Below are positions 1-10,865 of a DNA stretch of 64,000 nucleotides, in pieces; position 1 is the stretch's first letter; the number at the start of each line of letters is the position of its first letter. The DNA lies in contig JBAOKB010000144.1 of the NCBI GenBank assembly GCA_037044905.1, forward strand, positions 1,488,001 through 1,552,000. The letters run 5' to 3'. The stretch comes from Hortaea werneckii (lineage: Eukaryota > Ascomycota > Dothideomycetes > Mycosphaerellales > Teratosphaeriaceae). A program made the position numbers and the translations under genes. The notes beneath the pieces were generated by a model. It worked only from the letters and a program-made list of their open reading frames with translations. It was not told where the DNA came from and did no database searches.

Positions 1-1
1 T

Positions 2-376
2 GCCGAATGGTCCTCGAATATGTCATCCCCCGGCTCTGACAATGAGAAGGCGCTCACGACGACCGCGTACGGCTCCCAAAGACCTCCCCGCGGCCGACTC
101 GGTGGCGATATAGCTATCATCGACCCACGCGATCCGCTCGGCATCCTTTCGCTCGGCCAGACGCTGAGACGGAACAGTCTATTTGTCCTTTGCGTCGCAG
201 GCGGTACAGGCCTAGTGGGAGCTGTGGCGTGGTGGATCGTTAGGCACTGGGGTGAGGTACAGGAATGGTTCGGATTGAGACACCCGGTCGTAGTGACTGG
301 TACTGCTGTCCCGGCCCCTGAGAGGGGTCTGTGGGATTGGGTTCTAGATGCTACGAGGGATGCGAGGGGCTTTTAA
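2..376 (+). CDS. Partial or small single-pass membrane protein, unknown function
   Basis: The reading frame is open from the first bases of the window to a TAA at 374-376. This may be the 3' end of a longer gene, or a 118-residue protein starting at the ATG at 20. I do not recognise the family. It has a polar N-terminal half, one hydrophobic segment (about residues 52-74, ending in WWIV) and a short tail with several Trp residues. A membrane location is inferred from that segment alone. Whether this is the whole gene cannot be decided without upstream sequence. Confidence 0.35.
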   Translation, partial: AEWSSNMSSPGSDNEKALTTTAYGSQRPPRGRLGGDIAIIDPRDPLGILSLGQTLRRNSLFVLCVAGGTGLVGAVAWWIVRHWGEVQEWFGLRHPVVVTGTAVPAPERGLWDWVLDATRDARGF

Positions 377-1816
377 CGCTGTGAAATGAATTAAGGAATT
401 TGGAAGGGAAGGAAGGATTCGGGTCGGTTTGGAAGGGATGGAGTTTTTCTATGGGATTTGGGAAGTATGATATCCATGAGTGTTTCCGGGGTTCTGTTAT
501 GTTCGCTCTCTTCTGTAGCCTATAGCAATGGGAACTATCCTGCAGCGATGAATCTTGCTCGTCCTGTCTTGCCGACTCTATCTGCATGAAAAGTGATTTC
601 TCAAGTTCATCAGTATTCTCCTGGAGATATTACAGATCACTTGAGTGACGCATCGAAAACATGCAGTGCACGCGGAGCAGGACTATTCTTCAGACCGTTC
701 ACTGTCGCACTCACAGCCCACATTGAGTAGACAATGTCCGCAATGCGACTCATCGGAGATTTTCTGATCAGTGTGACGTGTTGCAGCGTTGAACAGCTAC
801 ATACAGGTTTCCCGATGCGGGACAGGCGATCGAGCATCTTGTGTACGAAGAAAAGAGAGCTACATCTTGTGCGGCAAGCTGCTAGACGATCGATGACCAT
901 GCACCACGCGTGACGAGCTTGCAATGACTGGATAATGAAGCTCGCAGAGCTTCTTATCTGGTCGACCATGCATACTATTGCACCCCCTCTCCTCTCACAT
1001 CGCCAACGTGCAGTCTCATCGGCGATTTTCCTTGAAGAATCTTCACACTGGTAGGACATCTGCAGTGACACCTCTACGTGCTGAGGGAGGGGAGGGGTTG
1101 GGGAGTTTAACGACCTGAAACGTGGGATTTCCCAGTGTTCGGAGTCCACCGCATGCATGCTCTCTCGGCCATGTGCGTACCAGAGATCTGGTCATGTCGG
1201 ACTGCTCTCTGGACATGGGCCTTGCCATGGGTAGCGTGATTTCCGAGATGTCGATGCGGTCCAGGCGGTCAAGGGTGAGAGAAAGAGTAGAGCTATCGTA
1301 TATACTATGTATGTCGCGGAGCTGCGCCCGGTCTTAATATTCAAGGGTGACATGGGCCATACACTTGTTCCCAAGTTGGCTTTCTCGGGCCTGCTTGCAA
1401 ATGCCTCTCGGCCGGTGGTTGCGCTGTTATACACATTCCTCAGTAACCGGCTGCACAGCGCCTGTACACTGTAAGGATGGGTAGAGTACAGAAGGTGAGG
1501 ACCATGTGGAAAGTGGTGGCGTGCATGGTCTGCACTGCGCTCACACGTGGCAAGGGGAGTGGAGAAGGGAATGGGGGCTGGAATCTCATTCGCCCGATAT
1601 CTGGCTGCACGCAGCTCGCAAGGGATTCTGATCCTGGCAAGCACGCGGGTTAGATTTGGTTACATGGGCCATGGACGCGCCTTGGCTCGATCTAAAGGTG
1701 CGCACGGCTGTAGGCGAGGCGCATTTTTTCAAACATGTATCGTTCTGTTATGCTCATCTCAGGGTCCCTCGCCTTTGTCCATGATGACGGTTGATGACTT
1801 GTCTTAGACACCTGCG

Positions 1817-1881
<65 letters not shown>

Positions 1882-2457
1882 CTACTATTAGACTTGCCGT
1901 GACCACCTAGATCAGCCTTCTCCGTCACTTCCTCGCTTTTTGACTTCGTCTTCTGCTGCCGGCTGTTCGGCTACCAACTCGTCTTTCTTCTGCATTTCAC
2001 AACTACTGACATCGTCGCCGCCTGGAAAGCACAACATCATCTCTTGCACTGCCCTGCGAACCCGCCGTACAAAGCGGTCATCTGTGAAACAGCACTAGAG
2101 CCGGTGGTGAAACCCGAGCAGACTACTGTCCGACCTTTGCAGGGGGAGAACATCTTTGGTGACTAGAGGCGCGCCGACAAACCCAAACCTTACATCTCAT
2201 CTTGCAAGTGTTTGCAAGCGACACTACTCCAGTGTATGTTGCCGACCAAGAATTAATATATCCCTCCAAGTCAATTGCGTGGCGGCCACGTGCGGACAAA
2301 GCTTATTCCCGCAAGCAGAAACGAGTCGGCATTAACGAGGTTCCACGAGGAGTAAGCCGATAAAGCACCCTATGGTACGTGCAAACTATACCTCCTTTGT
2401 CTCTTTCGCTTTCAACTGTCAACTCTCACGCACCCTTCTAAAGACCTTTGTACTGAT
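377..2457. other. Gene-poor stretch, no supported gene
   Basis: Only short open frames without family resemblance are present here, on both strands. The one clear structure is a hexanucleotide tandem array at 1818-1882. The last few hundred bases presumably hold the promoter and 5' leader of the gene at 2458. A CACGTG E-box-type hexamer lies near 2287. Confidence 0.5.
1818..1882. repeat. Hexanucleotide tandem repeat (GCAGAC)n
   Basis: About ten and a half near-perfect copies of GCAGAC run head to tail. The complementary strand reads as an alternating Cys-Val or Val-Cys polypeptide in one frame, which is a by-product of the repeat and not a gene. It is a simple-sequence locus that probably varies in length between isolates. 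Confidence 0.9.
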
Positions 2458-2940
2458 ATGGCCGTGGCAATCCAACAGGCATCACAGACAGACGCCCGCT
2501 TTAGCACCTACTCCGGCGCCCCTTCGCTGCACCCTTCTTTGGCGCCGACATTCGAGACCCAGACCACATCCAACCGCTCCTCCACCAATCGCGCGAGCCA
2601 ACAGGCATATCTCATGCCTCAGAACGAGAAAGGTCAGTCGCCTTATGGCCAGGCCGGCCAGGAAGCGATAGCGAGCAGCAGCACGCTCTCTTCCACTACA
2701 GACCCAAAGGCGCAAGACATCAAGTCATGGTCGAGCGCCTTTGCGAGAATGCAGGATGAGCGTCTCGACAAGCAGCGATATGAGATGAGCGGCAACAAGA
2801 GCGAAGAGGTCTCCAAGTTGGCACTCGGGGCCAAAGTTGAAAGGGCACTGGCACGAAGAATGACCGGGCAGGACGCGCAGTTCACGAGTAAGAAAACAAT
2901 AGACCAGGAGAAGGGGAGTCTGGAGGTGGAGGCGAATTAG
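2458..2940 (+). CDS. Conserved small fungal protein, unknown function
   Basis: This is a 160-residue single-exon frame. The first 75 residues are Ser/Thr/Gln-rich and look disordered. The C-terminal half is more ordered and charged, with SWSSAFARMQDERLDKQRYE and then KVERALARRMTGQDAQF, which looks like a pair of amphipathic helices. I have the impression that the ALARRMxGQDA segment recurs in uncharacterised filamentous-fungal proteins, but I cannot name a function. There is no signal peptide or membrane segment. The start is the first ATG of the frame. Confidence 0.6.
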   Translation: MAVAIQQASQTDARFSTYSGAPSLHPSLAPTFETQTTSNRSSTNRASQQAYLMPQNEKGQSPYGQAGQEAIASSSTLSSTTDPKAQDIKSWSSAFARMQDERLDKQRYEMSGNKSEEVSKLALGAKVERALARRMTGQDAQFTSKKTIDQEKGSLEVEAN

Positions 2941-3384
2941 AAGAACGCCTTGCTCGAGCAGTATGCCTGCTGGTGGGACACGACCTGGTTCATGGACTTT
3001 CTTGAAGAGGAACCATGTTAAGCAAAAATGACTATGTCGCGCATGGAGGAGCGTGCTCATCAAGAAAAAGGTGGACATTCCCATCTTGTTTATGCGGAGC
3101 GGCGATCTCCTGGTGGCTACATCATAACGATTTTTCCTGTTTTTTTTTTTTTCCTCCTTCCTGGTTTAGCTCACGGACGGTACTTGCGTATGATATACCC
3201 TAGTTGACGACACATCAGCCATTGCCCTTGCTGCAGACTTTCTCGCTTGTGTTGCTAATGCGGATAGCGTGAAGCCGGACCTTGATGGCAACATCAATGT
3301 AGTAGTCTTGGCATTGGTACATCCATCTACATTCTCCTCCAGCTCACCGTACAGACAAAGCAGATCTCTAACTATACAGACACT
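2941..3384. other. Intergenic, no gene seen
   Basis: This is the 3' flank of the gene ending at 2940 and the 5' flank of the gene at 3385. It includes a T-rich stretch near 3130-3160, and nothing else could be supported. Confidence 0.5.
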
Positions 3385-4458
3385 ATGCGATTCACTACGG
3401 CCCTAGAAGACGAAGCAGCACTACACGGCGACCATGACTTTTTCAGCTGCAGTGAATGTGGCCTGCAGCTCGAGCATGTGCCTTCGCCACCACGTGGCAC
3501 AAAGCACGTGAAACGGCGAGGCGTCACGTCACTCAAACAGTCGACAAAAGCTCAGGCGTCCAGAAAGAATGCAGAAACATCTCGTCAGGCTGCAAAGCTG
3601 CAAGAGGCCGCCGAAGACCTCACTGAGCTGCCGTCTCTTAACAACGCCGCCGCCGCCGCCACTGCCGCGGACATGTCGACCTTCGTCAATCACTACGCTG
3701 TGCTTCACCTTCCGGTGTTTGCTAACCATACATCAATCAGATCTGCGTATCAGGATCGGGTAAAGCGACTTGACGAGCGGTCTGCTGCTGCCGCCTTTGA
3801 ACAGGGCATCACGCGGCGGCTTCCAGTCTCTCTATTCGAAGCCAGTCAACAAAAAGCAATCACCACCACCCCCTACACTCCCACGCCACGCAGGGATAGC
3901 GGGCCGGGAATCGAGACCATCCTCCTAGCCGGCGACATCCACCTCCCGATCGACATGCAAATCACCAGCAGCGGCAAGCTATGCGAGATCCCAACCGCGG
4001 AAACCCAACTACCACAAGTACCAGACCTCTCCTCGCAGCCTCCAAAACCTAACCCAAACCCCACCCTCATCAACGACTGGACCTGGTACCCCTACACCTC
4101 CGAACAGATCTGCCGACGCAACATCCTCGACGCCGCCTTCAACATTCTCATCCACCCGATCAAAAAACGCCGCTACGACCTCCAGTACCTGCACGTCCTG
4201 CAGCGCTACCAGATCGAACGCATCGTCAAAGACGAGCACCAGACCGAGAACCAGAAGCGGCTCGCGGTGCGGCAGCTGGGGAATTGGGTGGTGTCGCTTC
4301 AGAGGGGCCGGAGCGTCGAGGTTACGGTCGGGAGCGTGGCGTTCCCTTGGACGAGGGAGGTTGAGGAGATGGGGTCCGGGATGGATCGGAGTTTGATGCC
4401 CGTTAGTGGGATGGCGGGGGAGGTTGTGCAGGCTTGGGTTGATAGTATGGAGGATTGA
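3385..4458 (+). CDS. J-domain-like protein with split, HPD-less J region
   Basis: The single-exon frame encodes 357 residues. Residues 102-130 (NHYAVLHLP, then IRSAYQDRVKRL) match helices I and II of a DnaJ domain. Residues about 240-262 (ILDAAFNILIHPIKKRRYD) match helix III, including the typical R-x-x-YD end. About 110 residues with many Pro and Thr separate the two halves. The invariant HPD tripeptide, which stimulates Hsp70 ATPase in true J proteins, is missing. A CxxC pair (SCSECG) sits near residue 22, and residues 88-96 are an alanine run. Seen: the split J-like pattern. Inferred: a J-like scaffold, perhaps mitochondrial or nuclear, and unlikely to act as a classical co-chaperone. Overall fold assignment is moderate. 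Confidence 0.6.
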   Translation: MRFTTALEDEAALHGDHDFFSCSECGLQLEHVPSPPRGTKHVKRRGVTSLKQSTKAQASRKNAETSRQAAKLQEAAEDLTELPSLNNAAAAATAADMSTFVNHYAVLHLPVFANHTSIRSAYQDRVKRLDERSAAAAFEQGITRRLPVSLFEASQQKAITTTPYTPTPRRDSGPGIETILLAGDIHLPIDMQITSSGKLCEIPTAETQLPQVPDLSSQPPKPNPNPTLINDWTWYPYTSEQICRRNILDAAFNILIHPIKKRRYDLQYLHVLQRYQIERIVKDEHQTENQKRLAVRQLGNWVVSLQRGRSVEVTVGSVAFPWTREVEEMGSGMDRSLMPVSGMAGEVVQAWVDSMED

Positions 4459-4886
4459 GATGGGAGGGAAGGAGGGGAAAGTGAAGGGGTGTTGCGGGGG
4501 TGTGTGAAGTGAAGTCGATGCATGGCTCTCTGGAACAGCACCGTACGAAAAGCGGGGCAAATTTGTGGTATCAGAGGTTTACCATACGAAGGATCATGTT
4601 GATTATCTTCTCAAGAAGTCATTTGAAGATCGACTTGTTCAAAAAGTTCCCATAGCTGTATAATGCTACTCTAGGATGCTTACATAGCCTGCGCGACAAT
4701 GCATCAAGCTGAAAGCTACTCTTACGTGCTATGAAAGTCTGCCTTTCTCTTCACTCCTTCTCCCGAGCTTGTTCATGTCCTTCGACCGCACCTCGAAGCG
4801 TAGACCGTGTTGCAAAGGTTGATTGTCTCTGGTTCCACAGCATGGATGCGCGTGCAACTTGAGCATCTGGAGAAGAAGCCTCATTC
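4459..4886. other. Convergent 3' intergenic region
   Basis: This lies between the 3' ends of the J-like gene and the minus-strand gene that follows. It begins with a G-rich tract (about 4459-4502), and no gene was found. Confidence 0.5.
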
Positions 4887-6465
4887 TCAAGGAGCGCTTA
4901 CCAGCCCTCTGCTTAACAACAATCCGTAAAGTTCTTTATCAAGGAAGCCATGCCAATCGGTAGGCTTGCTCCATCCGTCGGGCAGAACAAAGTCGAGGAT
5001 CAGCGGTGGTAACTGAAAGAGACTGAGTTTGCGCTTGTCGATGATTGGTATTGCTGCTGTATCATCATCCTGTGCAATCAATTAGCTTCTGTTTGACAGA
5101 CTAGGTAGAAGCAATGTTGCTTACCTCGGGAACCAGCGTTTTGAGGTAGTTGACATCATGGTCGAAGTAGTCCGCGACTTGCTCTTTGTTGTTCAAGGCC
5201 ATGATGGCCCTGAAGTCCTTCATTGGCTCAAGGATGGACCTGATAGTCACATGCAAGTCAGTGTGCTCGATCGTGGAAAGTCGGACTAGCATTTCGAGCC
5301 ATTGAATTGCCAATTTTCTCGCAGAGCCCAGTTCAAATGCGGGGAAGAAAGCTTGACAGCAGTCGATGTTTTTTTCCAAAACCGCCATGGCATACCCCAG
5401 CCATCGGCCGGCGTACCCTGGCCATGATTCAGGCGTACTTAACTCAACCGCAGCGTGACACAGATAAGTGTCGACATAGACCAGTACACAAAGCACGCCC
5501 GGAACCGTCTTAGCTCCTTCCATGCGGAATAACACATCGCTATGAGCAAACAAGATGTGTTGATAGAGCCGCAGGGCTTTAGTGAAGCGTCCGTTCAAGA
5601 GATGCTGATCGGCCACGGCTTTCAAATCCCGGCCAAGTTCAAACAAGCGCCACATCATCGGGAGCGAGTTCATTGCTGGTGGCGCCACGAAGAGTTTGAA
5701 TGATGCCAATTCATGCTGAGGCAGTATCTTGTTGATCTCCACGGACTGCCCGCCGATGATGAGATTGTGGAACGGCTCCAATAAACGCGTCTTGCTCGCC
5801 GCGGATAGTGGCTTGACAACATTGTCATGCACAGTGATGGAACTGTTATATTCGCTGTAGTTGTCCTGCACCTTTTTGATGTGTAGCCGGCCATTATCTT
5901 TAAATCCCGTTCCGTACAGGACAACGGGGACGACAGACGGGCATCCAAAGAGACCAGCCTGCAAAAACCTGAGAAGCTTGATCAGGCCGAAACGAACAAC
6001 CACAAACTTGCGCTCTTGGGCTTTCACGATATTGAGTGACTTGACGTGCAGTTTATAGTCGATTCGCAGATGGTCGAAGTGAGCTGTACGACGAGCCAAG
6101 TTGCAGACGATAGGCACTTCGAACGCTTCGAGATCCTCCTCAAGTTCCCAGTTTATCGTCACCTGAGCAAAGTCGTTGCTCCGAAGCACTTCTTTGGCCT
6201 CTTCGCCAATTTGAGTGTTGACGGCGAGAATGTTGGTGTGGAACTTGTAGCAAGATGGGAGCCGGGCAGTCCGCGTACCGCTCTCTGGATATGTGCTGTG
6301 CTTCGTGTACTCGTGATGAAGAAGGTATCCGTAGATTTTGTCGCGAAGCTCGCGTGGTAGCGGAAAGTTGACGCGCTTTGGAGGCGTTGGCACAGCAGGT
6401 TGAGAGGAGTCGGACGTGTTAGCTGGCGCTTCGCCGCCGCAGAGGTGTGTCGAGTTGTCGGTCAT
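4887..6465 (-). CDS. 2EXR/F-box-like protein, two exons
   Basis: Exon 1 is 6465-5125 and exon 2 is 5069-4887. The 55-bp intron (5124-5070) has a GTAAGC donor and a CACAG acceptor and joins in phase 0, giving 507 residues. The N-terminal part (about residues 33-110: NFPLPRELRDKIYGYLL, then NILAVNTQIGEEAKEVL) has the layout of the fungal 2EXR/F-box-like module: a short helix starting LPRELRDKIY, then a line containing 'LAVNxQIxxEA'. The remainder is helical and unassigned. Such proteins are often lineage-expanded in dothideomycetes and are usually assumed to act as ubiquitin-ligase adaptors, without proof. Reading on past the donor gives a stop within seven codons, which supports the splice. 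Confidence 0.75.
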
Positions 6466-7118
6466 GGTGATTGAGAGGAGAAGGAGAGACTAAGGTCAGG
6501 AGATTGTTGGTGTCTTAAGGCGAAAGGGCTGACGAGAGGAGCAAATGGAGCGAAAAGTATTTGGTTGGCGGACGCACGGTCCTTTCACGTGTCGAGTCGT
6601 AGATCAGGCAGGTGCGACTGAGTGAGGCGTTTGTTCGAGACTAAAAAGCAGCTGAACGGCTTCACCACCACTAATTTAGCGCGTCTTGCATTGCATTCAC
6701 TGCCTTATCTCAATTGGAGAATCCCTACGCACGCTTCCTACGTATCACAATTGCATGTTCACTCCTCTCAGTGCTTTGCCGCCCCGTTTTACCGGGATCA
6801 GGAGCTGCTGATATCACTTTTGAAAGTCTTTCGCTACGAAGCCTCCGTTCGCTTTGCACCTCTCCGCTGCACTCTAGCAACAACATAAAAGTGATCAAAG
6901 CCTTTGCGGGATGCAACTTACGCCGCGCATTTGGCGCTATGCGGACGTGTGCGCTGAGTCGGCCGCGATGTGGTTCGGAACTTGGCAGAGTCTACGAATC
7001 ATCTGACTGTCGGACTGCAGTGGGCACTGCTTGCTCTGTTTTCTTTGGATTCGTGGCGGGTATCGTAAAGCAGCTTTAAAAGGCTTCGAGGACGAGAATA
7101 TTGCTTTGGAGCACAGTC
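6466..7118. other. Intergenic, no gene seen
   Basis: This holds the upstream flank of the 2EXR-like gene and the 3' flank of the minus-strand gene starting at 7733. Several short open frames overlap on both strands but show no family resemblance. Confidence 0.5.
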
Positions 7119-7733
7119 TCAACCACCATCCTCTACCGTGGCCACAGATTTAGCGAGCTGCACAAAGAACGGTTGCCCATTGGCCATGGTGTTGGCTAGT
7201 CTCAACGTCAGCTGGATACCCTTTTCAAACCGGCCGAAAGCCGATCAGGACAAGAACGTACGCTTAGAGCCCCATGCTCCACTGCCTCCGCTACGTCCAG
7301 CACCTCCTCCCTCACTAACCTTGTAGGTGGATGGAGCTGTCTTAACGTCTCTGCCCAAGAAAGCCTTCACTTCTGAAGCGTTGAAGCCGTTGACAGGTGC
7401 GTGTGCTTCAGCTCCCTTGCTCTCTTGCTGTGATGCTGGAGTGGCTCCGTTACTGCCCGCATTGCTTCCGCTTGCACCGCCTGCACTGCTGCTTCTCTGA
7501 GCCCAAACATTCTGCACCTGCTGCGGTCTGCCACCTTCTTGCCTTGGTGGCTGCGTAGGGTTTGTCTGCTGTGCCGGAGATGCGTTCGTCGAGCGGTTGT
7601 GTGGCGTGCGAGAAACTGACTGGGATTGTCGGTTTCGAGCAGCGGTTTGCCATACACTTAAACCATGTCAGTCTTTACCGTCATGTTGCATTGGCTAGAC
7701 GTAGACCACTTACTTTGGTTGTGGGCCCGACAT
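7119..7733 (-). CDS. Small conserved fungal protein, three exons including a 20-bp first exon
   Basis: Exons are 7733-7714, 7656-7262 and 7195-7119, giving 163 residues. Donors are GTAAGT and GTACGT; acceptors are TTTAAG and ACTAG. The protein starts MSGPQPNVWQ, has a Gln/Asn/Pro/Ser-rich middle and then a more ordered C-terminal third: HAPVNGFNASEVKAFLGRD, later GAWGSKPNTMANGQPFF and VQLAKSV. From memory, the VNGFNAxEVK...PWGxKPNTMANGxxFF pattern recurs in short uncharacterised filamentous-fungal proteins. It crosses the second splice junction, so that intron is well supported. There is no membrane segment or signal peptide, and I cannot name a function. The neighbouring lipase gene is divergent. 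Confidence 0.7.
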
Positions 7734-8217
7734 TGTGTTGAATATGCAGGGTAATGCAAGGTGGTAACTCTTCAGTCAATACGAAATGCTTTGATAAGGA
7801 CGAGTGCAGCTTGCTACTTCCTTTTTCAGAAGCGATCAGAGCTCGAGAAAGGAAGTGAGTTTCAGATGGAGCTTGAGCTTCGGCCGCTCTGACCGTGCAG
7901 TTGGAGGTGCAGTCGGATTCGGTGTTTGGCTGAGTGCCTCAGGCATTAGAAGTTGGCGAGGACATGCAGGTGCCCATGCCGAGGTATCCGGACTCCATCT
8001 ACACTTTGGAGGCTGCTGATCTTACGAGTCTCACCTCAGCATATCTTAGCCGCTGGCCCTGCGGCTGTCCATGGTCTTAGGCAATCAGTATCTTAATGTG
8101 GAATCGGTGGCGAATACTTCTGGCTCCGATCCGACAACTTTCCCCAATATTATTAGAGCGATCGTTTCATAGGAACGTCTCCAACATCGCTCACAACTGA
8201 TCGTCCGGCCTCTCATA
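7734..8217. promoter_or_regulatory. Divergent intergenic region (small protein / monoglyceride lipase)
   Basis: This 484-bp region separates two genes read away from each other, so it must contain both promoters. No specific operator could be identified by eye. Confidence 0.45.
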
Positions 8218-9186
8218 ATGGCATCTTACACAATCGAAGAAGGCTTCCTCGCACTTCCCGACAAGCCCTCGGAAGTGTACACCCGGACAACTCGGCCATC
8301 CAAGTCTACACAAGCAAAAGCTCGTCTGGTCTTCATCCACGGCTTCTCGGACCACAGCAATGCCCAGGACGACCTCTTCATCCCGCTGGCAGAGAAAGGC
8401 ATTATCGTCTATTCGTTTGATCAGAGAGGGTGGGGTCGAAGTGTCAAGAAGGCCGCTGACAAGGGCAAGACTGGCACGACGGATCAAGTGATGAACGACA
8501 TCACTTACTTCATCAAGAATCAGGTACTCGCCCGCCAGGACGAAGCGCATCTCCCTGTGTTTATTATGGGTCACTCTATGGGAGGTCAGGAAACACTCAC
8601 TTACGCTACCATCGGGCCGAAAGATGTGGTCAGCCGCATCCGCGGCTTCATGGCTGAGGCGCCTTGGATTGCGCTGCACCCGTCGACTCAACCTTGGAAG
8701 CTTACTGTAGTGCTTGGTCGGATGGCCAGTAAATTGATGCCACACTATCACATGGTCAACGAGCTAGATGCGAATTTGTTATCTCGAGACCCAGATGTGA
8801 ACGACGGCTACGTCAAAGACCCTCTATGTCACAACACAGGCACACTGGAGGGACTGGCAGGGATGCTCGATCGAGCTCTGGCTCTGAATGAACACAAGAA
8901 TCTGGTACCGGAAGGCGTAGGCGAAGGTGGCAAGACTCGCCTATGGCTTGGCCATGGTACTGGCGACGCTATTTGTGACTTCCTGCCTGCGAAGAGGTAC
9001 TTTGAGAATTTGAAGATCGCCGACAAGCAGATGATGACTTATGAAGGCTGGTACCATAAGCTGCATGCCGAGCCTGGTCAGGACAAGATCAAATTTGCCG
9101 AGGACGTGAGTAAATGGATACTGGATCGCAGTGGGCCGCTCAGTGAAGCAGATGGTGCGGCTGCCGCTGGGCGATCAAGGCTGTAG
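8218..9186 (+). CDS. Monoglyceride lipase-like serine hydrolase (Yju3 type)
   Basis: The single-exon frame encodes 322 residues of alpha/beta-hydrolase fold. An early VFIHGFSDHS provides the oxyanion-hole HG. The nucleophile elbow is GHSMGG at about residues 118-123, the acid is the Asp in GHGTGDAICDF near residue 245, and the His is in GWYHKLHAEP near residue 282. This is the order and spacing of the family that cleaves monoacylglycerol to glycerol and fatty acid (yeast Yju3, mammalian MGL). The length fits yeast Yju3 (313 residues). There is no signal peptide, so it is probably cytosolic or peripheral on lipid droplets. The C-terminal tail is Ala/Gly-rich with no clear targeting motif. Confidence 0.9.
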   Translation: MASYTIEEGFLALPDKPSEVYTRTTRPSKSTQAKARLVFIHGFSDHSNAQDDLFIPLAEKGIIVYSFDQRGWGRSVKKAADKGKTGTTDQVMNDITYFIKNQVLARQDEAHLPVFIMGHSMGGQETLTYATIGPKDVVSRIRGFMAEAPWIALHPSTQPWKLTVVLGRMASKLMPHYHMVNELDANLLSRDPDVNDGYVKDPLCHNTGTLEGLAGMLDRALALNEHKNLVPEGVGEGGKTRLWLGHGTGDAICDFLPAKRYFENLKIADKQMMTYEGWYHKLHAEPGQDKIKFAEDVSKWILDRSGPLSEADGAAAAGRSRL

Positions 9187-10044
9187 ATGAGAACTTTATT
9201 CATACTCATAGATCTGGCTTGTCTTTCCAGAAAACATGTCTACATCATATACTAGCGTTGCAATCATTGAGCGATCATCTCCCTGTTTCCCGATCCTGTC
9301 TTTAATTGGCACAAGATCCAGCATGCCATGATGGTTGCGACTATGTAGCAATCATCAACTGTCAAGACTGGAACTATCTCTCGTGCGTCAAGTATCGAAT
9401 CCAGTGTCTAAACATATCCTTTTCGGGAACAGATCTGCAGGCTTCCCGTTGAATTCGATAGTCCCCATAATGCAATATCCTCTCAGATCATTGGAATCGA
9501 CAATTTATGTGAAAGCGTACACTACATTCCTGGACATATGGGTTCCCCTGTGGATCGCACACCTCTTTCTTGACAGTGAGACTGTAGGTCCTGTACCGAT
9601 CCGAGGGATTGTAATGGATGCCACTGCTATACCATAATAACCCTAGCGTTAAGCAGTATCCCGCTGGTAAGATGGTTGATGAGAAGACAATATATTGAGA
9701 TCATCTCCGTGATTGCACACCTGACCGAGCCTGAGCCTTCCAAGTCGTCATACTGCTGTCGACATTGACTGACGAGATGTGACAAGTTTGAGAAGTGGAC
9801 GGGCCGCATACTGCGCTTCTATGCAGCCGTAGTCCGCCACGAACTTCATCACAGGGCCGAAAGCAGTCTCGCAATGACGGCTTTGCTTGTCCCGTCTCTC
9901 GAGAATCAATCTGAGATCATATATTCTCCTCTGATACGCAGTCTAAAGACTGAATCGGCACTTTAAAGCATCTTACAGCATTACTCAAGTGATTTGCTGT
10001 CGGATTTCAAGGTTTCCAAACCGCGGGCAGGTTTCCTTTCCTTA
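9187..10044. other. Intergenic, no gene seen
   Basis: The 858 bp between the lipase and the 3' end of the small membrane protein gene contain short open frames only. No repeat or RNA gene was recognised. Confidence 0.5.
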
Positions 10045-10664
10045 TCATGCTCTCGGACGTCGCCAAAATACTAATAAATGGAACAACGTTTCGACCAGAT
10101 CGGGTCCAGAACAACACATCGTCCGAAGAACGCCAACTACGAAAGTGGCTTCCAGAAGCCCGAAAGCAGGTGGTATCATTGCAGCCCAGTAAGTGCCCAT
10201 GGCATTGAATCTCATGTCGAAGGACGGGACCATTTTTATGAGAACCATGTTCCAGAGATTGATGATCCACATAAAGCCGCATGCGACGGCAAAGACTTGG
10301 GTGAGAGACATGCCATGAGGCTTCTGCACGAAGCGTTGGATAGAAATTTCGAGGTGTTGAATGCGATTATTGCTGTCGTATTCGTCGTAATCCGTTTCCT
10401 CCACTTCTGTAGGGTTCTTGGCAATCATCACAAAAGCCAGAACGACCCCGGCCAGGATGATAAAGGATAGATTTAGAACAAGGAAACCCAGAACTGACGC
10501 GAATGTCGTCTTCTCTTGTCCTGGTCACTTATGTGAAGTCTAAAGAGAGTATGGGTGGCAGAGTCGGTACCCGGAAGGGAAGATTCGAGCTCGAAGTTCT
10601 TTCGGAAGTCGGCGGGCCGGACTCCGTCAAATGATGGTGTACGGTGATGTACCACCAAAGTCAT
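10045..10664 (-). CDS. Small three-helix membrane protein, two exons, unknown function
   Basis: Exon 1 is 10664-10571 and exon 2 is 10520-10045. A 50-bp intron has a GTACCG donor, a CTGAC-like region and a GACCAG acceptor, and the product is 189 residues. Splicing joins the first frame to one that supplies an extra hydrophobic helix, giving membrane segments at about residues 39-65, 105-126 and 141-162. The loop after the first segment is acidic (EVEETDYDEYD). I do not recognise the family. Seen: the helices and frame closure. Inferred: an integral membrane protein of fungal lineage. The donor is not a strong consensus, so the first 31 residues are less certain than the rest. Confidence 0.55.
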
Positions 10665-10865
10665 GGTATCTTCTCATTCCTTATCGAATACAAGTTACTA
10701 CGCTCAGTGCATGTGGTGCATGTGAGGACTTCGACGTCTCGTCCATATATGTGAGTCCGCATACGTACTCATACTCATTTCCAAAGGCTTTCCGAGCCGC
10801 CTTTTCCGAGGCACGCACAATTCACTACCTATATACTTAGGTATTTAAAGGGACATTGAGATAGC

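Noticed and set aside
637..1644. Several overlapping frames on the minus strand
   Set aside because: Composition is random, no splice pattern links them, and no family motif appears.
1818..1882. Possible CRISPR array
   Set aside because: It is a simple six-base tandem repeat with no spacers, and the host is a fungus.
1692..1928. Minus-strand frame with a Cys-Val repeat
   Set aside because: It is produced entirely by the GCAGAC hexamer array; the flanks show no gene structure.
4009..4560. 183-codon minus-strand frame opposite the J-like gene
   Set aside because: It is antisense to a frame with recognisable J-like segments, and its own translation is Pro/His-rich and featureless.
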